From NCBI GenBank assembly GCA_022592435.1, contig JABYQS010000024.1:62001-126000 (forward strand): a DNA stretch of 64,000 bases, in the 5' to 3' direction. The notes beneath the pieces are model-generated. The model did no database searches. It had not been told where the DNA came from and saw only the letters and a program-made list of their open reading frames with translations. The stretch comes from Cerioporus squamosus. Its lineage: Eukaryota; Basidiomycota; Agaricomycetes; Polyporales; Polyporaceae. Of the stretch, positions 32,201-46,777 are shown one piece after another. The position numbers and the translations under genes are program-made. The stretch's first letter is position 1, and each line of letters begins with the position of its first letter.

Positions 32201-33767
32201 GATCGCCGAACCGCGAGATGAGAACCGGTGAAACTGACTTGTAGAGCGTCGTGAGCAATTCAGGTCGCGTGGCTATAACGGCAGCAAGCAGCTTGGTCGC
32301 GGCTCGACGAATCTTGTAGGAGGTGTCTTCATCGTCAGAGTACCTGCTCCGGGGTTAACGAACACTACACGCTGCACGATAACGAGACTTACTCGTCTCC
32401 GAGTTCCTCGTCCTCGTCATCCTCCTCGTCGGCCATTTCCTCGTCTTCGTCGTCATCGCCACCAGCGTAGTTCTGTGCTTGCTCTCAGTACCGTGCACCA
32501 GCCAAGTGTTTTCGATTACTTACGGGGTCATGCTTGATGTACTGATTACCGACTGAGATGACGGCACTTAAAGACGGCGTAATCTCGCTGGGGCACTTGA
32601 GAACCAAGGCTTCCAGAGCCTGACAGACTTCGAAATCAGGATGTGCTCAACCTACAGTAGCGATATGCGTACCTGCAGACAGCTTTCAATCAATTCCTCA
32701 TCGTCACGCTGAACATCCTTCAGCAAGCTGGGGACAATGTCACCCAGAGTTGGGGCAATCTGGTGCGGAGAGTGACGCGCGACAGCGGCCACCAATTGTA
32801 CAACAGTGCGCTGCTTGTCAATGCTGGCGGACGGCGCGAGGCCTGGGATAACGACGGCATTCAAGAGCGTAGCGGTGTCTTGTGGTTGTGCGTGCGGCAA
32901 GAACTGCGCTAGCGTCGTGATAGCGCGTTTTCTTACCGCGGGACGGGAGTGAGTGAGTAAGGGCGTCAGGGTCGGTACAGGTTGTGGCTCAACGTTGGCG
33001 AGGTATGCGGGGAAACGGGTTATCAAAATAGACAGAATAGCAAGTGTCTCGATCAGAGTCTCTGGAGGGGTATCGGACTGCACGAAGGTCTCCGATGAGC
33101 TTGGGGATATAGGGGAGGATAGAAGCCGTACATTCGCTGCCTGGGCAAGTAGCTTGGGAGTAAGCTTCTCGCATGCTTTCGTCGCGATCTTTCCTTCCGT
33201 AGGGAGTTCGGACGTGATAGTCTTCAAAGCTGCCAACGCGTTGTAGACGTGATGCGGTGTCCGAGAGGGAGGAGCACATACCGAGACCAGCAATATCCCT
33301 GAGTTCCTCATCCTTCCCGGCTGAAAACTCAATGAGCTTGTCGACGACAAACTCCATTTGGGACTCGCGGATGATCTTGATGAGTTGTCCGAGACTTGGT
33401 ACCACAGATGGTCAGCACACGCCCAGACACAGATGACATAGTACGCACCACTTCACGGCCTGGTTCTTCACTTCCGATATCTTGTCCTCCACCAACGTAA
33501 GTACCTGCTTGAGGACTTTGTTCTCGGTAGCTTCATCGCCTAAGAAGCTGTTTGGATCTTGCTTGATTTCGAGCAGCAGATCATTCAATCCCATATACCT
33601 GTCGCGATCGCGTCAGGGAACGAGCATACGCGTGCTCGTCGCGGGCACGTACCGAAAGTCTTGGTCTGGGGATTGCATCTATCACATCGCAGTCAGCAGA
33701 CATCCCGCATACGCGACGGTGAGACTACCTTCTCCACCAGACCGTTCATGATATAGGTCTTCGTCAT
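29251..33767 (-). CDS. CAND1/TIP120, cullin-associated exchange factor for SCF ligases
   Basis: CAND1 is an all-helical HEAT-repeat protein that wraps around cullin-RBX1 and exchanges F-box substrate receptors on SCF ubiquitin ligases. The gene has many exons. The first is 33767-33729 (MTKTYIMNGLVEK), followed by a short exon QSPDQDF and then the exon RYMGLNDLLLEI. Aligned to animal CAND1 from memory, the conserved stretches occur in order: EDKISEVKNQAVKW, GLASELPTEGK-type repeat, a long acidic loop (about 32400-32460), TLYKSVSPVLISRFGDREE, LLQSQVPSLAKALLGQM, MGEVGRFM, LHALKEV, EETTRNVAAACLGRLT, MGPWTHKVDDGLEARKTAYETLYTL, and a terminus ending FRELVGA. The order and near-full length make the call firm. 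A lysine/arginine patch (GGKRKREEG) at about 32075-32100 sits where animals have no such run. Individual introns in the middle were placed only approximately. Confidence 0.93.
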
Positions 33768-34318
33768 CCTGGACGACGTTCAGAAGCGGGATGGGAACAA
33801 GGACGAGGAAAGAAACGAAATGGCTGAAGCTGTGGCGCAAACGTCGCGTACTTTGATTATGGGCGTCTTCGGGCGTCTACTTGATTATGTCCGGGACGGT
33901 AAGCACATACTAAGCCCATCTAGGCTTACCACGGCAGACCGAGCCTCAAGGCCTCAACCTCGCTAGGCTGAGAAGGGTCACGTTTTTACACGTTTTCACC
34001 CTGAATTCATCGCTACTTGTGCAGTTGCCTGGGATAGGTCCTAGTCCTGGATATGTGGTATGTAACTAGGTAAGGGTATGCACTGTGATAATATCGTATG
34101 CATATGGCGTATCGACGAGAGGAGCAGGATGCCAGAGATCAACTATCATCATCACGAGCCCAGCAGAAGTGAACGCAATTGAGGCGTATCTGGCCTGATG
34201 CTCCCATCGAGAGGTGAGAAAGCGTCCCTGATGTTTGTGCAGTATCGTCGGAAGACGACCACGTAAAGCGGCCCTGGTCTCTGTGGATTGCAATGAGTCG
34301 GTAAAACCAATGAACAAC
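33768..34318. other. Intergenic region, CAND1 / small acidic protein
   Basis: No gene recognised. It holds the CAND1 promoter side and the 3' end of the next minus-strand gene. Confidence 0.45.
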
Positions 34319-34685
34319 TCAAATGGCACAACACACATTATGCTCCTTTGAAGGTTCACGGATCTTCGTGACGACGCCCGCATACCATTCGCGACATCCT
34401 CTGGGTTTCACTAGGACCTGTTGCCGCAGCTGTGATGGGAATATCGACTTCAATATTTCGCTGTGCTGCACAGTGAGGATGGAGACTAACCTTGAACTGC
34501 AGGTCTTCATGGTCGTTGCGAGACTCTTCATCCACTTCATCGTCGGTATCGGGGGTGATGTCTGGCTCTGACTCGAGCTCTGAGAGTTCGCTCATGTCAT
34601 CGCCCCAAGGGTCGTGCTGATCCTCGTAGTCACTGGAGGTAGAGGAGCTCCCGGCTCTGGGCTGTCTGTAAGACACATGCGACAT
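34319..34685 (-). CDS. Hypothetical small protein, acidic N-terminus with short Tudor-like basic end
   Basis: Two exons (34685-34491 and 34429-34319) with a clean 61-nt GT...AG intron and matching phase give 101 residues. The first 60 residues are Ser/Asp/Glu-rich and probably disordered (SELSELESEPDITPD). The second exon begins LRQQVLVKPRGCREWYAGVV, a Val-x-Val...Trp-Tyr-x-Gly-x-Val pattern that recalls the first strands of Tudor or SH3-like folds; this is a shape resemblance only. No homologue is recognised. The matching splice phases and sensible ATG support a real gene, but an upstream exon is possible and expression is unproven. Confidence 0.4.
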
Positions 34686-35607
34686 CTCCGGTAGTTGAGT
34701 CAGCTGTGGTAGTGTGTCGTTGCTTGGCAAGACAACTGGGTGGTTGCAGGCTGCAGGTGGCGTTGATGGTCAGCGCGGGGTGGGCGGTGATCTCTGTGAA
34801 GAAGGGAAGAGACGTACAATACACTGTCTTTATACCCGGGAAGGGTGGCGTCTGAGACCGGTGGAAGCGTGTCAACATCCCATTGTGGGCAAGTTGTATG
34901 CGAGCGTCCCCTGCTTTTGTTTCTTTGTAGTGGCCCCAGACGCCGGCACTACAACCACGTTGCATCCACACAACACAGCTTCTCCTGCGCCGCCTCGGGT
35001 CGTCGATGTATGTGTATTACGAGGAAAGCCTGGGAAGCAAGGTCTGCCTTCGCTGATGTCAGCATCGTGAACGAGGGAGAAGGAGATGCTGACTCACACC
35101 AGAATCCCGCGCTCGTGGGCCAGCGAGCTCGCGCCACTTAAGGCGGACTTGGGAAGTAGTAGCATCGGGTATGCAACAAAACCTGGAAGAATACACGAGG
35201 CATCACGAGAAGTGCCGCCGTACTTGATGGGGATGTCTTGACGCGAGTGCTACACAGTGCAGAGGACACATGCGCTCCGACCCGCAAGCCGCTCAGGTCC
35301 CTGCGGTGCGAAACTAAGACCGACAGAACCTTACAACGCGGAGTCAACAGTAGAGGAATCAATTGTTCTGAACTAGAAACCAACCATACGGAGTGCTACC
35401 CGTTCGAGTGTCTATCCCTGTCGATTCTCTGGAGATCTGAACGAGCACATCTAAGTTACCAAAAGCGATATCAAGTTTTCCCTGATGCCATAACCTACGA
35501 GTCAAACAAGATTAGCGTTCGTAAGGCATAATCGAAGGTCTGTACTTACCGGACCACTGGAGCAAGACTAAAGCCAGGCACGAGCTTGAATAGTCCACTT
35601 GAAGTTC
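34686..35607. other. Intergenic region, small acidic protein / small secreted protein
   Basis: No gene recognised. Several short frames exist on both strands but none has motif, splice or start support. Confidence 0.4.
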
Positions 35608-36245
35608 AAGCACTCAAGCCATCCACCGTAATCGGAACAGACGTCACACTGAACTCCTTGGGGATGTGACCCTAAGGGCATGATGTGAGTGCACACCCAC
35701 TTGAATCTGCGAAGTGAAGGATACTTACCGGACAACCATCAAATTCCTGCACCACAGAGAGGTAATGCTGAGTGGTAGGGTTCATTGCCTGCGCAAGGTC
35801 CTCTGGTAGGACCAAGGTCGGCGGCGGCGACTTCGCATCGTCCGAGAGCGGGAGGCCTGCAAGTTCGGCAGTAATTCGATCAGCCATCCTGTTCGTATAA
35901 CATGCATGGTAATACCTACCGAAGTTGGACACCATGAACTTGCCCATGTTGAGGAGGTAGGACACCGTCAGCGAGAGTGCCGTCGGCGGTGACGTTGTCG
36001 AACGAAGGCGGGACCGCGCCCTGCGTGAAGTACACCGTGAAGGGCGAGAACGCCGACTCGCACCAGTTCGAGACGGTGTATTTGAAGGCGAAGTCGACGG
36101 CGGGGACGACCGTGCTACCCGCGTCCGGCGACACGATGGTGCCATCAAACGGACTCTTCCAAATGGCCGCGTCGCGCTTGGGTAACATCATGGCAGAGGT
36201 GACGGCAGCAACCAGGACAACGGTGGTGGCAATGAACGCACGCAT
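35608..36245 (-). CDS. Small secreted protein of a basidiomycete family, one frame break
   Basis: The N-terminus MRAFIATTVVLVAAVTSA is a clear signal peptide, followed by KR (a Kex2-like site) and about 145 mature residues. Three exons are placed: 36245-35920, then an exon beginning LPLSDDAKSPPP and ending EFDGCP, then GHIPKEFSVTSVPITVDGLSA to the stop at 35608. Mature features such as WKSPFDGTIVSP, YTVSNWCESAFSPFTVYF, MGKFMVSNFGLP and a late Cys-Pro resemble a common family of small extracellular proteins in Agaricomycetes; no function is assigned. The frame shifts inside exon 1 near 35964, as if one base were inserted between LADG and SYLLNMG; removing one base restores the splice phase. 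This is a pseudogene or a sequence error. Confidence 0.7.
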
Positions 36246-39200
36246 CGTCGATGAGAGAGAGCGAGTGATAGAGATGAGATGATGTAGGATGGAATCGACT
36301 GTAGAGGCTCGACTGTTGCTGAGGACCTACAGACTTCAGCCTCGTCAGGCCCAACCTTTATACTGAGTGCATGCACACTCGACCGTTCTGTACTTATCAT
36401 CATTATGCTTTTCCAGCATCGCCGCGGTCCTCAGAACCGGAGTGACGATACGATGGCGAACCGTGGCACCTTGAAGCTCTTGAATGTATGGCTGTCATCG
36501 GAGGAAGCGTGGACCGCCCTCGATCCGACACGGCCTGTAGCAGTGACGGGGAGCCTCATTCGTACTTGAGTGTACCCGATATCCAGCTAGGTCCGAAAAT
36601 CAGCATCCGAGTTCAACCCTAGACAGCTCGAGAAGGTGAAGGCACACGTACAATGGCGAAGCCCTGCGACTCTGTCGGCCATGACGCGCGTTGTGCGCCA
36701 CTTGAGCGCGGTAAATGCGCCGTTACGCCCAGACACCCTCGCACATCACGCCGATAAGTTACAGCCAGGGCGCGAACAGAGTGCATGGAAGGGAAAAGGA
36801 TTTGCCGAGGCAGGAACCGGCTGGCCGCCCTTCGGTCTTCTCAATCTCGACAACACGCCACCTTCACACAAGACTGGATATTCGGCCGCAAACTCGCAAT
36901 GAAGATGCGTACCTGCACACCGTCGATCGGCAAAACATGCCCAAGGACCCGCTTGCCCTGATGCTAAGTCGGTCAACGCTGAGCACGACACGGCGAGCGG
37001 GCTTACCGGATGCCAGCGCCCGCTGTCCAGGCTTCCTAACTTCCTGACTTCTGCGGTAATAGTCAGAGGTACACGACCCAGGAATGTCAAGAATCCGCCT
37101 AAACGCCACGGAGGTTCCTACGGAACGTCACCCTTGATGCTCTCCTGAGGGTCTGTATCGCCGGGTGAACATAGCAGTCAACTCATGTGGCAGACACTTG
37201 AAGTGAATCACTGATAGCACCTCATGTACACGCTGCATGAGAGCGTCGTAGACAACGATAGCAGTTCCCGCCCCGAAGTGGGCTGTGCCGCTCGCACACT
37301 GAAGAGTGCGCGGCTTGAGAGTCCCATCTAGACCAGCCGTCCCGGTGTTAGTTGGTGAAGTTGGGTTGGCAACGTGCAGAAGTGCCGCCATACCGTGCCC
37401 GACAATCGCTCACCAGTGACTAGCTTTGATCCACGCGGTGTGCTCTTCATCATTGTTTGGAACCTATTCAGGAAAAGCGAACGCGCCAACATCATTCGTT
37501 GGATTACCCATCTGTCATCGTAAAGCCCATGAACAGCGGTGTCATCAGGTGGTTCTTCTGGAGTTCTGCCCGCATGTAGCTCGAATGTTGCGAAACAGAT
37601 TTGTCTCACATAACCGCCGACGAACCCCGTTAAAGGAGTTGGAAGGTCACTTGCAAGACCTGCCTTGGCGGTTTGCATGGTGGGCCCGCGTGGGCACGAA
37701 ACCAGATGGATGAATGTGCCAGCGGATGGTAGCGAAGCAAGTAACAAAGTGCTAGGGTCGATTTGAAGAGGATAGGACGGGGTCCGAGGAATTGCTCTCG
37801 GATACTACCTGTCCAGGTAGGTAGAATCCGATACAACATACTGATAATCTGAGCCAGACCAGGCGGTAGACCTGCCAGCAGCGGCACGGGAATCGCGTCC
37901 CGGCTTCGCAAAGTTTCATGGAGCATACTTCGAACTTTAGGGAGACATGGCGGCCGCACTATGTAGAACCGTATACCCGCGGCGACAACGACTGCCAGTG
38001 CCAACCACTACCCAGTCCCTGCCGACATTGCCTTCTGTCCGCAGAAACTCAGCATTGGTGCACATGTTGTGCAACCCAGCCAATCCAAGTTGCACCGGAC
38101 ACGACACGCATACAGCGTCATGGCATGCCATCATGGTTAACAAGCCCAGACGGCGGTCTTAGCCAGAGAAAACCGAGCGCGATACACCCACTGCTCGAAG
38201 GAGTAGTCTCGGGAGGTTCCACGAAGGAGACACTCGCTGCGCGCGCTGCCGAAGCAAGGAAGTCCGCTCGCTATGTCAAGCAAAGCTGGAGTACCTTGTT
38301 CCGATCTGACGGCAGGTTCGCAACGCAGTCCCATTACCACAAGCGTGTCTGGGAGCGGCCAGTCTGTCCAAACCATATCTACTTACGGAAGGCTTGCATG
38401 ATTGCCCACGAACGCACGATCCGTCATCTCCCGGTTGTGGCGTCGTCCTGTGAGACTGAAGGTCCGCACCCCACCGAGCTGTCCGGCGGCCACAGAACAA
38501 GAAGAAGGAATGGAGGCGAAACGGCAACAGACTCGGGAACAAACTTAAGACAAACTCACCGGGTCCGCCGACACAGGGGCACTGACGCCAGGACGCCGTG
38601 CTTCAAAAGCACTCGGAAGGTATTGTTGGTCGACTTCGCGATGTTTGCCAGGTACAATTGAGTCGATGGGGACCAGGGGAACTGAGTCGATGGGGAGTCG
38701 GGGCAGCGCCTCCTTCGCAAGTTGCGACGCCAAATTCCCGGTTGTACGCATACATACCTTCAAGCTTCGCGTTCTGCATTTCGAGAGTGCACAGACAGGT
38801 GAATAGAGGGCTTTCCAGGGTGAGATTAAGCTGATATCATGTGCTGGATCATGAGGGGAACTCGAGACACATCGTAGCGGGAACCGCGTCCAGCGCTCGT
38901 GCTTACATAACTATAATTTGACCACTGTAGTACTCTTCATCTCATGTTCTTGTCCAAATTCTTACGCTCTTACTACTTTCCCCGGACGCCGCCTTACCCT
39001 ATGCCTCCCGACCCTTGCGGTACATAACAGTGGTATTAGACAAGCCATTAGGATACATCACTACAACGAGTCGTGGCCGAGTCCAGGATATGTGCATGAG
39101 CAAGCGAGGGAGCCGCACAAGGCGAGGCTAACGTCCGTGTCACCATGGTCAGAGCGATCGCAAGTATCATTCGCAATCCATCGGGGCAGTCGTGCCCGGT

Positions 39201-39397
39201 GGCCTATGAACTACTACGCAAGGAGGTACTACTTCTACATCAAGGAGGCATCAATAGCTAGAGGCAGAGCTAGAGAGAGACAATAAAAACGAGTCAGAGG
39301 AGACAAAAAACAGGAGCGCGGCAAGATCGTGGAGGCACACGCGAGGGAGCAACATCCGTCGTCGTCGTCGCCCAGGGTACACGTACGTATATCCGCA
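36246..39397. other. Largest gene-poor gap (3.15 kb)
   Basis: No gene can be supported on either strand. The minus-strand tract 38004-37128 holds three overlapping open frames in successive reading frames, one with hydrophobic segments (LALAVVVAAGIRFYIV) though without a clear ATG, which could be the remains of a decayed gene. A 14-bp direct repeat (TGAGTCGATGGGGA) occurs at 38659-38672 and 38683-38696. No reverse transcriptase, transposase or terminal-repeat structure was recognised. Confidence 0.4.
38659..38696 (+). repeat. 14-bp direct repeat, two copies
   Basis: TGAGTCGATGGGGA occurs twice, with starts 24 bases apart, in the gene-poor region. It is too short to indicate a mobile element. 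Confidence 0.7.
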
Positions 39398-41295
39398 TTA
39401 GGGGACCACCTGCACCGATGCCTGCGACATCGCGACCGCATTGACGTGCTGGTGCGACGGCTTCTGCACGAGGTGGCAGACCTCAATACCCTGAACCCAC
39501 GGCTGCTTGATGATGTCGTCGATCAACGACCTCATCTTCGGATTCGGCTCGAGCATCTTGCGAATCACTGGCCTACACGCACGGGGAGAGAGGTTGTTGA
39601 TCGTGGGTGGGCAGGCCGACTGCGAGGGGGTATTGCACGCGGAAACGTAGGCCGCGAAGAGCTGATCAGTAGGCTGCGCCACAGTCCACGGGAGCTCCTG
39701 GAAGTGCAGGCAGTAGTAGACGATGCCGCACGCCCAGATATCCACGAGTCGAGCGTCATAGGCTGATGCCCAAACATTAGGCGGTCAAGGCGGGTGAAGC
39801 AAACAAATCTGCTTACGTTTGCCTAGGAACTGCTCTGGGGCAATGTACGGTTCACTGCCGCAGAGCCCGGTAGACATGTGAATCGTGGTCTCCCATGGAA
39901 GGCGGTAGACAGTGGAAGCACCGTAGTCGCCGATCTTCCCCAAGGCGGTGAGCTTATGCTGTCACGTATCAGTCAAGTCCTTGACGTACCTTGAGGTGGC
40001 CCTTCATGTCGAAGAACAGGTTCTCCGGCTTGATGTCACGATGGGCAACACCTTGACTGTGGAGATACGCGACGCCAGTAAGGATCTGCTTGAAACAGCA
40101 CTCGACCTCGCTGGGCGACATGCCACCGCGCTTGATGGCCGCATATAGATCGCCGCCTGGGCAGAACTCCATGACCTCGCACCAATGCTGGTTCTCGTCC
40201 TGGACGAGGTCCACGGTCTCGACGACGTTCATATGGTGCAGCGTCGACGATATGCAGAACTCGGCCGTGAGTTTCTTGACGTACTCCTTCTCCGACTCGT
40301 TCTTTCTCCGCTTGCGGAACTCCTGCCACGCAGAACCACCCATAGTCAGCGACCGTGGAGAGGCCAACCATGTGCACCTTACTCACCTTGACTGCATATA
40401 GCTTCTCCTCACTCCGATCCCACTTGTGAGCCAGACGGACAACGGAGGTGGCGCCCTTCCCAATAGCCACCTTCTCGCAGACACCGTACTTCTTGAGAAG
40501 GCTCACAGTACTCGCACCAGCTTCCGAACGTCCACCCCGATCCGAGTCGGACTTCTTGCTGCTAGCTGTTGAGCGCGCGGAAGATCTCCTCACGAGCTTC
40601 GGTGCGCCGAGAAGGTCCTTGAGAGTGAACTTCTGACCTCCGCCGTCCGAATGCACAGAAGGCGGCCTGGAGGGCGGCCGAGAGGGAGGCCTAGAGAGCG
40701 GACCCTTGCGGGAAGCCTTCTCTTCCCCAGCGGAGGGAGTCGGCGATATCCGCGGGGCCGTGGGAGGTGGTTGCTCCTTCTTGGTAGGTGGTTTCGACGG
40801 TTGAGGGGCGGGTGGGACGAGCTTGTTCCCTGACACCCCCGCAGACATGCTGGGGGCGCGACTGGGCGGCTGGGTGGACGGAACACTCCAGCTTTCGCAG
40901 TCGGAGGGCGAGGGAGACTCGCTCGAGGAAGGGGTCATGGAGCCGGTGGTTGAAGAAGAATCGTGCTTAACGTGAGGGGCACCATTGATGATGAGCTTGT
41001 CAAGCTGGGACTTGGACATTTCCTCAAGACTCCTGCGAGTGTGGCCCGGCTGCTTTGCGTAGAGGTGAGAGTCGGGAGGGGGCAGTGGGACGTGCGCTAA
41101 GTCAGGGACGCCACTTGTGGCCACGGTTGGGCCGGAAGGTCGGCGCGAACGCGGTTTTCCGTTCGGTTGCGCTGATAGATCAAGCCAGTCAGGTGAGGGG
41201 AGAGCATATGAAGGGACGCATGACATACCATGCGGCGGTTTATCTGAACCCTCAGGACCCTCGCCCTCAGCCTGAGTCGTGTCGTTGTCGTTCAT
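39398..41295 (-). CDS. Ser/Thr protein kinase, Hal4/Npr1-like, with DYG in place of DFG
   Basis: Five exons (41295-41229, 41171-40387, 40322-39990, 39958-39817, 39762-39398) give 563 residues. The first 260 are disordered, rich in Ser and Pro (RPPSRPPSRPPS). The kinase domain starts KKYGVCEKVAIGKGATSVVR (glycine loop), then LYAVK (ATP lysine), EVMEFCPGGDLYAAI (hinge), GVAHRDIKPENLFFDM (catalytic loop), GKIGDYGASTVY at residues 402-412 (metal Asp 406, with Tyr for the usual Phe), STGLCGSEPYIAPEQF and DARLVDIWACGIVYY. The LCGSEPYIAPE and DARxVDIWACG signatures are typical of the fungal Hal4/Hal5/Npr1 group, which controls nutrient and potassium transporters at the plasma membrane. It should be active, as HRD, Lys and Asp are kept. 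Confidence 0.92.
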
Positions 41296-42939
41296 GGAAA
41301 TAAAGGGTGATATATGGGCGTGTATTGTGATCGTGAGTGTGCGGGGAGCGCTGATTGTGGGCGATGGACGGGATGGAGGGTTATGAGGCAGGAGAGCGAA
41401 TGGAGCGGTCGTTGTCGGCGGAAACGTGTTTATTGAGATATCATGACGGAGGACACGTTGGACGGGTGTTGTTGTGGGACAATAAAGGCGTTGCGAGCGG
41501 GCGGGAGCGGGCGCACCCTCTCACCAGACCCTGGGGGACTTGGTGCGATGCGGACGAGGAGAGGAGGGCGAGCTTAGGACTGGAGGGAGGTGAACCGGAG
41601 CAAAAGGCCTCTGCGGCGCCACTCGCATTCGTTTTTATCCATCGCTTACATAATCGTCTGTCCCGCCAGCAGCGGGCGTCTATCTGCCTGTCCGGTGTCC
41701 GTCCGAGCTCGCCCCTGCGCGCGTCCCGCCAGCAGCGATGCCGCAGCCACAGCCAGGCCACACTTGGGCGACAGTTCTCTCGCAACCAATGCTGCCGGGC
41801 ACGTTCCAAACTCACGCCGTCGGCCTCGCGCGGCCTCTCCTCAGCTTACGACAGACAGCCCCAGGCAATGCGTCGCCGTGTCCGTCGGGCTCAACATGCT
41901 CTTCTCATCCTACACGAGGTGATCAAGGCGGACGTCCTGTCGCAGAACCGTCCCGTGAATCGTAACTGCTTGATTACTCCTGCCACAATTCTGATAGAAG
42001 CCGTTCCATTTCCCGAGCTAAACTCGTCCCCTCGTGCGTACGGAATACAACGAAGCGGCCGTCATGATGGCCCACCAGAGAGCTGCCGAGATAACGACTG
42101 GCCACAAGCGGGCTTTTCGCCATAGCACCGGACAGCACCTTTCCCAGACGCCACTTGATTGGCCCATCCCTGCGTGACTGCCGCTCTCGAGCACGTCAGA
42201 CGCTCGAAGACAGGCTCCGACGACCGAGCGCAGAGCCTTCCGGGCCCTTCCCATCCACTGGATCGCGTGCGAGCAGTACCCGTTGCGGAGCCTCAGTCAC
42301 CCGACGTCGCCCAAGTACTCGTCAGCGTCGGAGGGACTCGGGTACGCACTCTCCGAAACTTCGTCCTTCCAGACCAATCGAGACATCGCCCCTCCTCCTG
42401 CGGAGCGTCAGCGGTTCGTCGTCTGGACCAGTGAGATGTTCTCGATACACGGCAAGCTGGCTGAGCGGAATGCCCTGGAGACTTCGAAGGCACATAGAGA
42501 TCCTACATACTTCGATGCAGAGATGTCGACGGAGGCCGCGGGCGAGAACAGCGCAGAAGCCAATCGTGCAGAAGAGACCCGAGATGACGATGAGATATGA
42601 TGAGGAGCGCGTGAGCCTGTCAGCCGGAGGAGGACCAAGTCACCAGCGAGATGGCCAGCGCGCCGTAGAGCGGAAGAGGGACAGACCGAACAAGCATTGC
42701 ATCGCCAGCCGCAATCGATCTTTCCGGACGTGCCGGTGCTATGCAGCTGCTCTGATAGAGTTTCGGCATAGCCCGAGTGGCTTGGCTCACGTAAGCGCCG
42801 CCCTCCTTCCGCCATCGGTGAGTCCATCGCTCCCTATCGACCCTCCTCAAGAACAAGGTGAGCTCGTCGGCGTCCACAACGGCGGCGACCTTGCCATCCT
42901 AACGTCCTTCCTTGTCGTCGTCCTCCGCTTTCAGCCGCC
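41296..42939. other. Divergent intergenic region, kinase / eL19
   Basis: No gene is firmly supported. A plus-strand frame ending at 42600 (first ATG 42438; open from about 42283) reads an acidic tail ending ETRDDDEI and may be the last exon of an unplaced small gene. A 49-residue minus-strand frame at about 42165-42018 contains one hydrophobic stretch. The last 40 bases before 42940 are pyrimidine-rich and end in a CAG, so the eL19 mRNA may have an intron just before its start codon. Confidence 0.35.
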
Positions 42940-43642
42940 ATGGTCAACCTCCGGTCTCAAAAGCGCCTTGCCGCGTCCGTCTCTGGCGTCGGCAAGCGAA
43001 AAATCTGGCTCGACCCCAACGAGCAGGCTGAGATCGGCAATGCCAACTCGCGCACGCACGTCAAGAAGCTCATCAAGGACGGCCGCATTATCATCAAGCC
43101 CACCACCGTCCACTCACGTGCACGCACCCGGGACCTCCTCGCCGCGAAGCGCAAGGGTCGCCACACCGGCCCCGGTAAGAGGAAGGGTACGGCCGATGCG
43201 CGTATGCCGACGAAGGTTCAGTGGATGAGGAGGCAGCGGGTTCTGCGTCGGTTGTTGAGGAAGTACCGGGAAGCGGGCAAGATTGACAAGCACCTGTGAG
43301 TCGCTATCTTTTTCTCAGCCAAGATTGGCTCCTCTCATGCAGACGCCTCGCTCGTCCCAGCTACCACTCCCTCTACCAGAAGTCGAAGGGTAACGTCTTC
43401 AAGAACAAGCGTGTCCTCATGGAGTACATCCACAAGGCTAAGGCCGAGAAGACCCGCACCAAGGTCCTTACGGACCAGATGGAGGCCCGCCGTGTCAAGA
43501 ACAAGGTACGCCTCCTCCCTTATCCTTCTATAGGCGTAGTCTTATCGTGCTTCAGGCGGCCCGCGAGCGTCGTGCTGCCCGTGTTGCGGAGAAGAGGCAG
43601 GCGATCCTGGCGGTGGAGCACGATGCCCCCGTCCGGGAGTAA
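42940..43642 (+). CDS. RPL19: 60S ribosomal protein eL19 (L19)
   Basis: This is a structural protein of the large cytosolic ribosomal subunit. Three exons (42940-43295, 43361-43505, 43556-43642) give 195 residues.  The start [64 protein letters not shown] and [17 protein letters not shown] match the family along its whole length. The ATG lies in an ideal context (GCCGCCATGG). In the first intron the acceptor was set at 43360 because it gives the conserved HLYHSLY; an earlier AG at about 43342 would insert six residues. The pyrimidine-rich leader fits a highly expressed ribosomal protein gene. Confidence 0.97.
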
Positions 43643-44256
43643 ACCCGACAACTCTCCCCCTTACTCCATCCCCGCACATCCATCATCATCCTCCGTATCA
43701 GTACGCTGTATCCTATGCTATGCGCCTCACGCCAGTACGCCAAGCCCATGCCCGCATGTTATACATGGTTCTTCGCACTCAGCTCCGCAGTCGAGCAGAT
43801 CCAGGTCTCTAATTTGGGAAGTTGAAACTCGTTCGATGTATACGATGTACATGTATCGTCTGACGCATGGTGTGAATCGTACAACCGATGTATAACGGCG
43901 CTCCCCAGTCATGGGTACTCCAAGTCGGTGCTTTAAAGTTCTGACTCATGGCTTGGTTGGTTAGCGTGAATCGGACACACGAAGATACACCATGATCCTG
44001 AGCTTGAGAGACTTAATGACGAAGCTGAACACGACATGATGCAAGGCACAGCGATGGTATTCGAGGCTAGACTGATACAACCCTGGAGTCCAACTCCCTG
44101 TGTCCTAGGCCAAAAGCCTCGGGTATGATAACGTACAATGGGCCCACAATCACCCACCCATGAACTCTTAGCAATACAGTGATCAATCATCCTGAAACGA
44201 ACAAGCAGAAGATCGTCGCCTTGCGATACAACGATGGACCTAGGAACGGACACGGG
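43643..44256. other. Convergent intergenic region, eL19 / MYST acetyltransferase
   Basis: Two 3' ends meet here. No gene, repeat or RNA recognised. Confidence 0.5.

Positions 44257-46777
<2,521 letters not shown>

Noticed and set aside
37918..38661. 247-codon plus-strand frame starting with ATG
   Set aside because: No motif, biased mixed composition, no splice support; lies in the gene-poor region.
36246..39397. Transposon or retroelement in the largest gap
   Set aside because: No transposase, reverse transcriptase, integrase or terminal repeats could be seen.
41355..42125. 256-codon plus-strand frame before eL19
   Set aside because: Arg/Ser/Gln-rich chance composition; three frames are open over the same DNA and none gives a coherent protein.
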